A stretch of 64,000 nt of DNA from DAHVFK01 sp963755395 (GCA_963755395.1 CAVWJJ010000004.1:372001-436000), one strand, 5' to 3'; shown: positions 27,522 through 35,882, counted from the stretch's first letter. Notes: generated from the sequence alone by a model not told the origin. Numbers and translations: made by a program.

Positions 27522-27537
27522 GTAGAATCGGATCGCC

Positions 27538-28422
27538 ATGACCCAAGCCAACGACGCCGCGACCAAGGCGCGCATCCTCGCCGAGGCACTGCCCTATATC
27601 CGTCGCTTCCACGGCAAGACCATCGTGGTCAAGTTCGGCGGCAACGCCATGGTCGACGCGGCGCTGCAGGCCAGCTTCGCGCGCGACGTGGTGCTGCTGA
27701 AGCTGGTCGGCATGGACCCGGTGGTGGTGCACGGCGGCGGGCCGCAAATCGAGCAGCTGCTGAAGCAGCTCGGGATCCGCAGCGAGTTCGTGCAGGGCAT
27801 GCGCGTGACCGATGCGGCGACCATGGACGTGGTGGAAATGGTTCTCGGCGGCGCGGTCAACAAGGACATCGTCACGCTGATCAACCAGGCGGGCGGGCGG
27901 GCGGTCGGCCTGACCGGACAGGACGGCGCCTTCATCCGCGCCCGCAAGCTTCTGATGCCCTCACGCGAAAAGCCGGCCGAGCTGCTCGACATCGGGCAGG
28001 TGGGCGAGATCGAGTCGATCGACCCCGGGGTCATCGATTCGCTCGAGCAGGGCGGGTTCATCCCTGTGGTGGCCCCGATCGGGGTCGGCGCGGATGGGCT
28101 TTCCTACAATATCAACGCCGACCTGGTGGCGGGCAAGCTGGCCGAGGTGCTGCACGCCGAGAAGCTGGTCTTGCTGACCAACACGCCGGGCGTGCTCGAC
28201 GAGCAGGGCAAGCTGCTGACCGGGGTCACGCCGCGCCAGATCGACGCCATGGTGGCGGCCGGCACGCTTTCAGGCGGCATGCTGCCGAAGATCGCTTCCG
28301 CGCTCGAGGCGGCGCGCGCCGGCGTAAAGAGCGTGCACATCATCGACGGGCGCGTGCCGCACGCGCTGCTGCTCGAGGTGCTGACCGACCAGGGGGTCGG
28401 CACGCTGATCCGCAGCAGGTAA
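27538..28422 (+). CDS. argB: Acetylglutamate kinase
   Basis: A 294-residue enzyme of arginine synthesis that phosphorylates N-acetylglutamate. The conserved VKFGGNAMVD, VVVHGGGPQI, SEFVQGMRVTDA and YNINADLVAGKLAE motifs are present. There is no clear Shine-Dalgarno: a TAGAAT hexamer at 27523-27528 ends nine bases before the ATG, directly after a terminator, which hints at a leaderless or nearly leaderless transcript. The stop overlaps the next ATG. Confidence 0.96.
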   Translation: MTQANDAATKARILAEALPYIRRFHGKTIVVKFGGNAMVDAALQASFARDVVLLKLVGMDPVVVHGGGPQIEQLLKQLGIRSEFVQGMRVTDAATMDVVEMVLGGAVNKDIVTLINQAGGRAVGLTGQDGAFIRARKLLMPSREKPAELLDIGQVGEIESIDPGVIDSLEQGGFIPVVAPIGVGADGLSYNINADLVAGKLAEVLHAEKLVLLTNTPGVLDEQGKLLTGVTPRQIDAMVAAGTLSGGMLPKIASALEAARAGVKSVHIIDGRVPHALLLEVLTDQGVGTLIRSR

Positions 28423-29084
28423 TGCGCATCGCGCGCCTCCCGCCGTCGCGGCGGGTATGGATATTCGACCTCGACAACACGCTGCACGACGCGAGCGCGC
28501 GCATCTTCCCGTCGATGCACGAGCAGATCAACGCCTACCTTCGGCGCCACTTCGGGCTGGACGAGGCGGGCGCGAACGAGATGCGGCGCGGCTTCTGGCT
28601 GCGTTACGGCACCACCCTGAACGGTCTCATGCGCCACTACGGAACCGATCCGCGCCGCTTCCTGGCCGAGACGCACCGCTTCCCCGAGCTGGCAGACATG
28701 GTGGTGCACGAGAACGCCCTGCGCCACGCGCTGGCGCGCCTGGGGGGCCGCAAGCTCGTGTTCTCCAATGCGCCGCGCCAATACGTCGAAGGTGTGCTGC
28801 GCGCGATCGGTGTCGCGCGCTGGTTCGACGCGGTCTATACCATCGAGGACGCGCGCTTTCGCGGCAAGCCCGCGGCGCACGGCTTTCACCTTTTGCTGCG
28901 CAAGCACGACATCGACCCCCACCGCTGCGCCTTCCTGGACGACTCGCTCGAGAACCTGCGCACGGCGAAGCGGCTGGGCATGTCGACGGTATGGGTCAGC
29001 CGCGAGAAGCGGCGCGTTTCCTACGTCGACCTGCGGGTGGGGTCGGTGCTCGAGCTGCCTCGGCTCGTGTTCAGGTACGCTTGA
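28422..29084 (+). CDS. HAD-family hydrolase, pyrimidine 5'-nucleotidase type
   Basis: A 220-residue HAD phosphatase. The nucleophile motif is IFDLDNTLHDA near residue 14, motif II is FSNAP near 118, and motif III/IV are FRGKPAAHGF and CAFLDDSLENL. It resembles the SDT1/YjjG-type pyrimidine 5'-nucleotidases and sits between argB and slmA, a conserved betaproteobacterial arrangement. The physiological substrate is not certain. It is coupled to argB by a one-base overlap. Confidence 0.88.
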   Translation: MRIARLPPSRRVWIFDLDNTLHDASARIFPSMHEQINAYLRRHFGLDEAGANEMRRGFWLRYGTTLNGLMRHYGTDPRRFLAETHRFPELADMVVHENALRHALARLGGRKLVFSNAPRQYVEGVLRAIGVARWFDAVYTIEDARFRGKPAAHGFHLLLRKHDIDPHRCAFLDDSLENLRTAKRLGMSTVWVSREKRRVSYVDLRVGSVLELPRLVFRYA

Positions 29085-29122
29085 GGCTAGAATCCGGACA
29101 GCCTTCCACCCGTACCCCCCAC

Positions 29123-29695
29123 ATGCCCCGCGCCAAAGGCGAACGCAGGCTCGAGATCCTGAAGACCCTCGCGCAGATGCTCGAGGCGCCGAAGTGGGAG
29201 CGCATCACGACCGCCGCACTGGCGGCCAAGCTCGACGTCTCCGAGGCCGCGCTGTACCGGCACTTCGCCTCCAAGGCGCAGATGTACGAAGGGCTGATCG
29301 AATTCATCGAGAACACGGTGTTCTCGCTCGCCAACCGCATATCCGAGGACGAGACGAGCGGCAGCCGGCAGACCGAGAAGCTGGTAGAGATGCTGCTTGC
29401 TTTCGCCGAGAAGAACCCCGGCATGGTGCGCGTGATGACGGGCGACGCGCTGGTCGGGGAGCACGAGCGGCTGCAGGCGCGGATGAACCAGTTCTTCGAC
29501 CGATTCGAGACCACGCTCAAGCAGTCGCTGCGGCTCGCTGCGAGCCAGGGCCAGGGCAAGGAGAGCGAGGCCGCGGCGAAGGCGGGGACGCTGCTTTGCT
29601 ACCTGCTTGGCAGCCTGCAGCAATTTGCCCGCAGCGGGTTCGCCGAGAGCCCGAGCGAGAACTTCACCGCGCAGCGGGCCTACCTGCCCGCCTGA
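29123..29695 (+). CDS. slmA: Nucleoid occlusion factor SlmA
   Basis: A 190-residue TetR-family DNA-binding protein that blocks FtsZ assembly over the chromosome. The helix-turn-helix is ITTAALAAKLDVSEAALYRH, followed by FASKAQMYEGLIEFIENTVF, characteristic of SlmA rather than metabolic TetR repressors. A TAGAAT hexamer lies at 29088-29093, 30 bases before the ATG. It overlaps the convergent ThiF/MoeB gene by 16 bases. Confidence 0.9.
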   Translation: MPRAKGERRLEILKTLAQMLEAPKWERITTAALAAKLDVSEAALYRHFASKAQMYEGLIEFIENTVFSLANRISEDETSGSRQTEKLVEMLLAFAEKNPGMVRVMTGDALVGEHERLQARMNQFFDRFETTLKQSLRLAASQGQGKESEAAAKAGTLLCYLLGSLQQFARSGFAESPSENFTAQRAYLPA

Positions 29696-30447
29696 GTCGC
29701 GGCCGCCGCACAGACGGCGCAGTCCGGATCCTTGCGCACGCGCACCGAGCGCCATTCGGCGCGCAGGGCATCGAACATGAGCAGCCGCCCGTTGAGCGAC
29801 TCGCCTACGCCGGCCAGCAGCTTGATCGCTTCTGCCGCCTGCAGCGCGCCGACCGCGCCGGTAAGCGGTGCGAGCACGCCCATGACCGCGCAGCGCAGCT
29901 CCTCGGTCTCGCCGTTCTCCGGGAACAGGCAGGCGTAGCACGGCGCGTCGTCGCGCCTGAGGTCGAATACCGCGACCTGGCCGTCGAAGCGGATCGCCGC
30001 GCCCGACACCAGGGGCTTGGCATGACGCACGCATGCGCGGTTGACCGCGTGGCGGGTGGCAAAGTTGTCGCTGCAGTCGAGCACCACGTCTGACTCGGCC
30101 ACCCGCTGTTCCAGCGCGTCGCCCCCCAGGCGCTGCGCAAGCGGAACCACCGACACCTCCGGGTTGACCGCGCCGAGCGCCTGGCGCGCAGCCTCGACCT
30201 TCAGCGCGCCCACGGCATCGTCGCGGTACAGGATCTGGCGCTGCAGATTGGTCAGGTCGACGTGGTCCGAATCCGCCAGCGTGAGGCGCCCGATCCCGCT
30301 TGAGGCGAGGTAGAGTGCCGCCGGACAGCCCAGCCCGCCGGCGCCGACGATCAGCGCGTGCGAGGCGCGCAGCCGCGACTGGCCTTCGACCCCGAACTCC
30401 GGCAGCAGAATGTGCCGGCTGTAGCGCAGCAGCTGATCGTCGTCCAA
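29680..30447 (-). CDS. ThiF/MoeB/HesA-type adenylyltransferase
   Basis: About 255 residues from a TTG at 30447. It activates the C-terminus of a ubiquitin-like sulfur carrier (ThiS or MoaD). Seen: LLRYSRHILLPEFGVEGQ, the ATP loop VGAGGLGCPAALYLASSG, DLTNLQRQILY, DCSDNFATRHAVN, and the zinc cysteines in CYACLFP and CAVC. ThiF and MoeB cannot be separated by sequence alone and no carrier gene is adjacent. The start lies just past the ctpA stop, making an operon with ctpA, envC and gpmA. Confidence 0.88.
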   Translation of the reverse strand: MDDDQLLRYSRHILLPEFGVEGQSRLRASHALIVGAGGLGCPAALYLASSGIGRLTLADSDHVDLTNLQRQILYRDDAVGALKVEAARQALGAVNPEVSVVPLAQRLGGDALEQRVAESDVVLDCSDNFATRHAVNRACVRHAKPLVSGAAIRFDGQVAVFDLRRDDAPCYACLFPENGETEELRCAVMGVLAPLTGAVGALQAAEAIKLLAGVGESLNGRLLMFDALRAEWRSVRVRKDPDCAVCAAAATQAGR

Positions 30448-30454
30448 CGTACGG

Positions 30455-31852
30455 CTATTTGGCAGGCTGGCCCTGGGCGACGGTCTTGCTCGGCTCGCCC
30501 TTGACCGGCTCGCCCTTGAGGAACGCGAGCGCCTGCACGAGCTGGAAGTCGTCCTTGGAGCCGAACTCGATCGGCTTGGCAAGGCCGGGCTTGGCGACCG
30601 CGGCGGACGGCGCGGCATCGGGCGCGGCCTTGGTCTGCAGACTCTCGTCCTGCGGATTGTCCAGGTGGTGCTGCAGATCGGCCTCACGCAGGCGGGCCGC
30701 CAGGTCGCCGGGCTCCTCGACCACTATGTCGGGCGTGATGCCCTTGAGCTGGATCGAGCGCCCGCTTGGCGTGTAGTAGCGCGCGGTCGTGAGCTTGATC
30801 GCGGTGTCGTTGTTGAGCGGCATGATGGTCTGCACCGAGCCCTTGCCGAACGTCTGCGTGCCGATGATCGTCGCGCGCTTGTGGTCCTGCAGCGCGCCGG
30901 CCACGATTTCCGACGCGGACGCCGAGCCTCCGTTCACCAGCACTACCATGGGCACGTTCTTGACCGCGGCCGGCAACGCCTTGAGGAAGTCGTCGTTCTC
31001 GCCGCGCAATTCGTCTGGCGTAGCGTGAAACTGCTTTTTCGCGTCCTCGGTGCGTCCGTCGGTCGAGACCACCAGGGCGTTGGCCGGCAGGAAGGCGGAA
31101 GACACCGCCACTGCGCCGTAGAGCAGCCCACCGGGGTCGTTGCGCAGGTCGAGCACCAGGCCTTTGAGCGCGCCCTGGCGGTACATCTTCTCCAGCGCCT
31201 TGGCAAGGTTTTCCGCGGTGGCCTCCTGGAACTGCGACACCCGGATCCAGCCGTAGCCTGGCTCGATCATCTTCGACTTCACGCTCCGCACGTGGATGAC
31301 GGCACGCATGAGCGTGACCACGATCGGCTGTGTCTCGCCCTTGCGCGAGATCGTCAGCGTGATCTTGGTGTTCGGCTTGCCACGCATGCGCTTGACGGCT
31401 TCGTTCAGCGTCATGCCCTTGACCAGGGTCTGGTCGATCTTCACGATCAGGTCGCCCGGCTTGATGCCGGCGCGGAACGCCGGCGTGTCCTCGATCGGCG
31501 ACACCACCTTGACGAACCCGTCCTCCATGCCGACTTCGATCCCGAGGCCGCCGAACTCACCTTGCGTGCTCACTTGCAGCTCGCGGTAGGCGTCCTTGTC
31601 GAGGTAGGCCGAATGCGGGTCGAGGTCCGACACCATGCCGTTGATCGCCCCGGTGATGAGCTTCTTGTCGTCGACCGGCTCGACGTAGTTCTGCTTGATC
31701 GCCCCGAACACGTCGGTGAACGCCCGCAGTTCCTCCAACGGAAGCGGCTGCGGCGCGTCGCGATCGGCGATCGCCTGCAGGTTGAGGCTGATCAGGATCC
31801 CGGCAACCACGCCCACCAGGACCAGGCCGATGTTGCGAAACTTGCTGCGCAT
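30455..31852 (-). CDS. ctpA: Carboxy-terminal processing protease, S41 family
   Basis: A 465-residue periplasmic protease. An N-terminal membrane anchor or signal (NIGLVLVGVVAGILISLNLQ) is followed by the S41 N-domain, a PDZ domain near residues 95-180 (GGLGIEVGMEDGFVKVVSPI) and the peptidase core with the serine in NGGSASASEIVAGAL and the lysine in GTQTFGKGSVQ. The last 60 residues are low-complexity and Ala/Pro-rich. It probably processes envelope proteins or controls peptidoglycan hydrolases. It lies directly downstream of envC. Confidence 0.94.
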   Translation of the reverse strand: MRSKFRNIGLVLVGVVAGILISLNLQAIADRDAPQPLPLEELRAFTDVFGAIKQNYVEPVDDKKLITGAINGMVSDLDPHSAYLDKDAYRELQVSTQGEFGGLGIEVGMEDGFVKVVSPIEDTPAFRAGIKPGDLIVKIDQTLVKGMTLNEAVKRMRGKPNTKITLTISRKGETQPIVVTLMRAVIHVRSVKSKMIEPGYGWIRVSQFQEATAENLAKALEKMYRQGALKGLVLDLRNDPGGLLYGAVAVSSAFLPANALVVSTDGRTEDAKKQFHATPDELRGENDDFLKALPAAVKNVPMVVLVNGGSASASEIVAGALQDHKRATIIGTQTFGKGSVQTIMPLNNDTAIKLTTARYYTPSGRSIQLKGITPDIVVEEPGDLAARLREADLQHHLDNPQDESLQTKAAPDAAPSAAVAKPGLAKPIEFGSKDDFQLVQALAFLKGEPVKGEPSKTVAQGQPAK

Positions 31853-31894
31853 AGTGTTCGCTCTTCCCCGCGCGGCTTGCTGCCGCTCAGGACT

Positions 31895-33109
31895 TCATTT
31901 GCGGTCGACCCAAGTCAGCGGGTCGAATGGTTTGCCGAGATGGCGCAGCTCAAAGTATAAACCCGATTCCTGATTGCCACCGGTGGCGCCGACGGTCGCG
32001 ACCGGCTCGCCCGGCGCCACCACGTCACCGACCTGCCTGAGCAGAGTTTCGTTGTTCGCATAGACAGAAAGGTAGCCTTCCCCATGATCGATGATGAGCA
32101 GGTTGCCGAAGCCTCTCATCCAGTCCGCAAAGACGACCTGGCCGGCGGCAATGGCGCGCACCGGCTGCCCTTCGGCGGCACGGATGAACAGCCCCTTGAG
32201 GTTGATTCCGCCCGTTTGGCTTGGAGCGCCAAAGCGCCCGGTCAGTTCCCCGCGCACCGGAAGGCGAAGCTTGCCGCGCAAATCGCCGAACGCACCGCTG
32301 GCCGAGCCGAGCTCCGGAACCCGCTCGATCCGCGCGTAACCCCTGGGAGGCCGGGCCGCCAGAACCCGGCCGATCTCTTCGACCAGGCGCGACAGGCGCG
32401 CTTCGTCGGCTCGCAGGACTCCGATCTCCTTTCTGTCGTGTCGGATATCGCTCCCGATTCGTGCCAGAACCCGGCGTCGCTCGGCACGCTCGGCGACGAT
32501 CCGCTCGCGGTCGGCACGCTGCGCCTGCTCGACCTGCGCCAGGCGAGCCGCTTTCAGGCGCGTGTCGGCGCGCACCTGCGCCAGCTCGGCCAGCCCGGCG
32601 CGGAAAGATTCCACCATCGCCGCCACCGCGCGCGAGACGTGCCCGAGGTAGTACAGCTTGCGCGCCACTTCGGCCGGGTCTTCGCCCGACAGGATCAGCC
32701 GCAGGGCGTCGGGCGCGCCGCCTTCGTGCCGCGCTTCGAGCACGCGCCCTAGGGCGTCCTGCTGCGCGGCGAGAGCCTTCTTTAGCGCAAGCTCGCGTTG
32801 CTCGAGCGCCTTCGAGTCGCGCTCAAGCGCCCTGCGCTCGCTCTCGAGCGTCGCCAGCGCCCGGTTGGCATCCGAGATGGCGCGCTCGGAGTCGCGCAGC
32901 GCGTCGCGCGCCTCGCGCCGCGACGCCATCTTGCGGTCCAATTCGGTCGTCAGCCGGCCGATGCGCGCGCGCAGGTCTGCGAGGTCGCGCTGCTTGGCGG
33001 CCTGCTCCGCGGCGCTCGCCGCGGGCGGCGGCGCGGCGCGCGCCACCGCGGCCGACAGCGTCGCGGCGACGAGGCAGGCGGTCAGCGCGGTCTTGAGCGG
33101 GGACTTCAG
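31895..33109 (-). CDS. envC: Murein hydrolase activator EnvC-like, degenerate M23 domain
   Basis: A periplasmic activator of amidases at division. Long coiled coils span roughly residues 25-230 (ERRALERDSKALEQRELALK), then comes a LytM/M23 domain (GKLRLPVRGELTGRFGAP, then LLIIDHGEGYLSVYANNETL). The zinc-binding histidines are replaced (for example LYFELRH where active enzymes have an H-F-E), as in EnvC. The first usable GTG (33046) lies after a signal-peptide-like stretch (LKTALTACLVAATLSAAVA) that extends in frame to a CTG at 33109 overlapping the gpmA stop. I place the start there; a misread ATG is an alternative. Confidence 0.82.
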   Translation of the reverse strand: MKSPLKTALTACLVAATLSAAVARAAPPPAASAAEQAAKQRDLADLRARIGRLTTELDRKMASRREARDALRDSERAISDANRALATLESERRALERDSKALEQRELALKKALAAQQDALGRVLEARHEGGAPDALRLILSGEDPAEVARKLYYLGHVSRAVAAMVESFRAGLAELAQVRADTRLKAARLAQVEQAQRADRERIVAERAERRRVLARIGSDIRHDRKEIGVLRADEARLSRLVEEIGRVLAARPPRGYARIERVPELGSASGAFGDLRGKLRLPVRGELTGRFGAPSQTGGINLKGLFIRAAEGQPVRAIAAGQVVFADWMRGFGNLLIIDHGEGYLSVYANNETLLRQVGDVVAPGEPVATVGATGGNQESGLYFELRHLGKPFDPLTWVDRK

Positions 33110-33867
33110 GCCTTCGCCTTGCCCTGGGCCGAGACCGCGGAAATGCGCCGCGCGACCTCGTCCTGGTCTCCGAGATAGTAGTGCCTGAGCGGCCGCAGCG
33201 CAGGATCCAGCTCGTACACGAGCGGGATGCCGGTCGGAATATTGAGGCCCACGATATCGGTCTCGGACACCTGGTCGAGGTACTTGACCAGTGCGCGCAG
33301 CGAATTGCCGTGCGCGGCCACCAGCACTCGCTCACCGGCGCGAATCGCGGGCGCGATCGCTTCGTTCCAGTACGGCAGCACGCGCGCGACCGTGTCCTTG
33401 AGACATTCGGTCAGCGGCAGGCCGCCCTCAGGCAACTGCGCGTAGCGCGGGTCACCGGCCGGGCTGCGCGGGTCGCCCGGCTCGAGCGCCGGCGGCGGCG
33501 TGTCGTAGCTGCGGCGCCAGACGAGGACCTGCCGGTCACCGAATTTCGCCGCGGTCTCAGCCTTGTTCAGTCCCTGCAGCGCGCCGTAGTGGCGCTCGTT
33601 GAGGCGCCAACTCTTTTCGACCGCGAGCCACATCAGGTCCATTTCGTCCAGTGCCAGCCAAAGCGTGCGGATGGCGCGCTTGAGAACCGAGGTGAAGCAG
33701 CGGTCGAAGCCGTATCGCTCCGCGCGCAGCAGCCGGCCTGCGGCGCGCGCCTCGTCGATGCCCTTGGCCGACAGGTCGACGTCGGTCCAGCCGGTGAAGC
33801 GGTTCTCACGGTTCCAGTCGGATTCGCCATGGCGCAGGAGAACCAGCTTGTGGGCGGCAGCTTGCAT
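33106..33867 (-). CDS. gpmA: 2,3-bisphosphoglycerate-dependent phosphoglycerate mutase
   Basis: A 253-residue glycolytic enzyme. The phosphohistidine motif is LLRHGESDWNRENRFTGWTD near residue 11, followed by TSVLKRAIRT, WRLNERHYGALQGLNK and the second catalytic histidine in LVAAHGNSLRALVKYL. Length is normal for the cofactor-dependent family. It is the first gene of the minus-strand gpmA-envC-ctpA-thiF run and faces the arsR gene across a shared promoter region. Confidence 0.96.
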   Translation of the reverse strand: MQAAAHKLVLLRHGESDWNRENRFTGWTDVDLSAKGIDEARAAGRLLRAERYGFDRCFTSVLKRAIRTLWLALDEMDLMWLAVEKSWRLNERHYGALQGLNKAETAAKFGDRQVLVWRRSYDTPPPALEPGDPRSPAGDPRYAQLPEGGLPLTECLKDTVARVLPYWNEAIAPAIRAGERVLVAAHGNSLRALVKYLDQVSETDIVGLNIPTGIPLVYELDPALRPLRHYYLGDQDEVARRISAVSAQGKAKA

Positions 33868-33890
33868 CGCGAAAAGGCTCGAAATCGGCA

Positions 33891-33908
33891 GGTATTCTAT
33901 AATATGCC
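33891..33908. promoter_or_regulatory. Overlapping divergent -10 boxes between gpmA and arsR
   Basis: On the plus strand TATAAT lies at 33898-33903; on the minus strand TAGAAT lies at 33899-33894, so the two start regions overlap. The surrounding 18 bases, GGTATTCTATAATATGCC, have partial twofold symmetry (six of nine pairs), as expected for an ArsR operator. Binding there could control both arsR and gpmA. No strong -35 box is visible for either. Boxes are seen; control is inferred. Confidence 0.45.
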
Positions 33909-33947
33909 TACTTACCGACTAAGCGGCAGCGCGCCGCACCACCGCAC

Positions 33948-34268
33948 ATGAAGCGCGACGTCTTCGACCTGATCGAAAAGCAGGAGCACATCGAACAGGC
34001 GGCACGCGCCTTGAAGGCCATTGCGCATCCGTTGCGCCTCAAGATCCTGTGCGTGCTGGGGCCGAACGAAGTCGGGGTACAGGAGATCGTGGAGGCGGTC
34101 GGTACCTCGCAGTCGAACATCTCGCAGCATCTCGCGATCCTGCGCGACAAGGGCGTGCTGCGCTCGCGCAAGGAAGCGAACAGGGTGTTCTACCGCGTGA
34201 GCGACGAGCGCACGCTGCAGTTGATTGGCATGATGCGCGAGGTATTCTGCGGCGTTGCGCAGGACTGA
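33948..34268 (+). CDS. ArsR-family regulator, BigR/SqrR-like
   Basis: A 106-residue winged-helix regulator: ALKAIAHPLRLKILCVL, recognition region VGTSQSNISQHLAILRDKGV, wing RSRKEANRVFYRV. It has exactly two cysteines, Cys35 (in LKILC) and Cys101 (in REVFCG), at the positions used by persulfide-sensing BigR/SqrR repressors, and it lacks the ArsR metal-binding CxC. The next genes are a rhodanese and a glutaredoxin, which supports a sulfane-sulfur sensor role. The sensing chemistry is inferred. Confidence 0.85.
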   Translation: MKRDVFDLIEKQEHIEQAARALKAIAHPLRLKILCVLGPNEVGVQEIVEAVGTSQSNISQHLAILRDKGVLRSRKEANRVFYRVSDERTLQLIGMMREVFCGVAQD

Positions 34269-34277
34269 GCGCGCGAC

Positions 34278-34691
34278 ATGACAATCCAGTTCGTCAAGGA
34301 CAACCTGCTGCTTTTTGCGATTGCGTTCATATCGGGCGCGATGCTGCTGTGGCCGTTGATCCGGCGCGGCACCGGGGGTCCGTGGGCCAGCACGCTGGAA
34401 GCGACGCAGATGATCAACCGGCAGGACGCGCTGGTGATCGACGTGCGCGAAGACGCCGAATACGCCAAGGGCCACATCGTGGGCGCGCGCCACATTCCGC
34501 TCGCGCAGCTCGAGGCGCGTGCGAAGGAGTTGCAGAGATTCAAGGCCAAGCCGGTGATCACCTGTTGCGAGACGGGCAATCGCTCCTCGGCGGCGATCGC
34601 GACGCTCAGGAAGCTCGGATTCGAGAACGTCTACAACCTCGCAGGCGGCTACGCGGGCTGGCAGCAGGCCGGCCTGCCGGTGGAGAAGTGA
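34278..34691 (+). CDS. Membrane-anchored rhodanese (YibN-like)
   Basis: A 137-residue protein with one N-terminal transmembrane helix (LLLFAIAFISGAMLLWPLI) and a cytoplasmic rhodanese domain: VIDVREDAEYAKGHIVGARH, then the active-site loop CCETGNRSS near residue 95 with the catalytic cysteine, and GGYAGWQQAGLP. It may transfer sulfane sulfur. The yibN-grx-secB-gpsA order is shared with E. coli; the arsR gene in front is a variation. Confidence 0.9.
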   Translation: MTIQFVKDNLLLFAIAFISGAMLLWPLIRRGTGGPWASTLEATQMINRQDALVIDVREDAEYAKGHIVGARHIPLAQLEARAKELQRFKAKPVITCCETGNRSSAAIATLRKLGFENVYNLAGGYAGWQQAGLPVEK

Positions 34692-34692
34692 C

Positions 34693-34959
34693 TTGGCGGC
34701 GGTCGTGATGTACTGCACCGCCGCCTGCCCCTACTGCCAGTCGGCTGAGCGGCTGCTGGTGCAGAAGGGCGTGCGCAGGCTGGAGCGGATCCGCGTTGAC
34801 CTCGAGCCGGCGCGGCGCGCCGAAATGCTGCAAAGAAGCGGCCGGCGAACCGTGCCACAGATATGGATCGGGGAGCGCCACGTCGGCGGCTGCGACGATC
34901 TGCATGCCCTCGATCGCGCGGGGCAGCTGGACCAACTACTGCATGCGGCGCAGACCTGA
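34693..34959 (+). CDS. grxC: Glutaredoxin 3 (GrxC-like)
   Basis: An 88-residue dithiol glutaredoxin. The active site CPYC lies near residues 12-15 (MYCTAACPYCQSAERLL), with TVPQIWIGERHVGGCDDLHA carrying the cis-Pro and GG motifs. It reduces disulfides and glutathione adducts. The start is a TTG at 34693, one base after the rhodanese stop, so translation is coupled. Length is normal. Confidence 0.92.
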   Translation: MAAVVMYCTAACPYCQSAERLLVQKGVRRLERIRVDLEPARRAEMLQRSGRRTVPQIWIGERHVGGCDDLHALDRAGQLDQLLHAAQT

Positions 34960-34984
34960 CGCCGCTGCCAACGCCGGAGAGCGC

Positions 34985-35446
34985 ATGAGCGAAGATCAGC
35001 CGACCTTCCAGATCGAGAAGATCTACGTGAAGGACTTGTCACTCGAAATTCCGAGTGCGCCGCAGATCTTCATGCAGGCCGAGCAGCCGCAGCTCGAGGT
35101 GCAGATCAACAACGCGGCGGCGCAGTTTGCCGAAGGCATGTTCGAAGTCACGGTCTCGGTGACCGTGACCGCGCGCGCGGGTGAACGCACGATCTTCCTC
35201 GCCGAGGCGGTGCAAGCCGGCATTTTTGCCGTGCGCAACGTGCCGCAGGCCGACCTTGATCCGCTGCTGGCCATCGGTTGCCCGACGATCCTCTACCCCT
35301 ACGTGCGCGAGACCGTCTCCGACCTGGTCGCGCGTGGCGGCTTTCCGCCCGTGCTGCTGGCCCCGGTGTCGTTCGAGGCGCTCTACGCGCAGCGCGCGCA
35401 GCAGCAGTCCGGCGGCGCGGAGCCCCGGATAGAGATCTCTTCCTAG
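34985..35446 (+). CDS. secB: Protein-export chaperone SecB
   Basis: A 153-residue tetrameric chaperone that delivers unfolded precursors to SecA. The sequence follows the family throughout: FQIEKIYVKDLSLEIPSAPQ, FEVTVSVTVTARAGERTIFL, FAVRNVPQADLDPLLAIGCP and YVRETVSDLVARGGFPPVLL. A GGAG lies before the ATG. It is embedded in the grx-secB-gpsA run. Confidence 0.96.
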   Translation: MSEDQPTFQIEKIYVKDLSLEIPSAPQIFMQAEQPQLEVQINNAAAQFAEGMFEVTVSVTVTARAGERTIFLAEAVQAGIFAVRNVPQADLDPLLAIGCPTILYPYVRETVSDLVARGGFPPVLLAPVSFEALYAQRAQQQSGGAEPRIEISS

Positions 35447-35447
35447 C

Positions 35448-35882
35448 ATGCGGCTCGCGGCCCTTATCGCCGCATTCCTTTTCGCGGCCTGCGCCCGCGC
35501 TGCCGAGTTCCGCAGCGTGGGCCAGGACGCGGCAGTGCTGTACGACGCCCCGTCGAAGGCAGCGACCCCGCTGTATATTGTCTCGCGCGACTATCCGCTG
35601 GAAGTCATCGTCAATCTCGAGGCCTGGGTCAAGGTGCGCGACCAGACCGGGGCGCTGTCCTGGATCGAGACGAGCGCCCTGTCCGACAAGCACATGGTGG
35701 TGATGACGACGCCCGCGGCGCAGGTGCACGTGCGCCCGGACGATGCCTCGCCGATCGCGTTCGTGGCGGCGCAGAACGTCGCGCTCGAGCTGCTCGATGT
35801 GGCGCCCGGGGGTTGGCTGCATGTGCGGCACGACGACGGCTCCAGCGGCTACGTGCGCGCGGGCCTGGTGTGGGGTGGCTGA
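35448..35882 (+). CDS. Exported SH3-domain protein
   Basis: A 144-residue protein with a cleavable signal peptide (MRLAALIAAFLFAACARA) and two SH3b-like repeats: AAVLYDAPSKAATPLYIVSR and, later, VHVRPDDASPIAFVAA. Bacterial SH3 domains often bind peptidoglycan, so a periplasmic wall-associated role is plausible, but none is shown. A lipobox reading is possible (LFAAC). It lies one base after secB and just before gpsA. Confidence 0.8.
   Translation: MRLAALIAAFLFAACARAAEFRSVGQDAAVLYDAPSKAATPLYIVSRDYPLEVIVNLEAWVKVRDQTGALSWIETSALSDKHMVVMTTPAAQVHVRPDDASPIAFVAAQNVALELLDVAPGGWLHVRHDDGSSGYVRAGLVWGG

Noticed and set aside
34693..34959. The ArsR-rhodanese-glutaredoxin group as an arsenic resistance operon
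   Set aside because: There is no arsB, acr3 or arsenate reductase signature, the regulator lacks the arsenic-binding cysteine pair, and the gene order is the housekeeping yibN-grxC-secB one.
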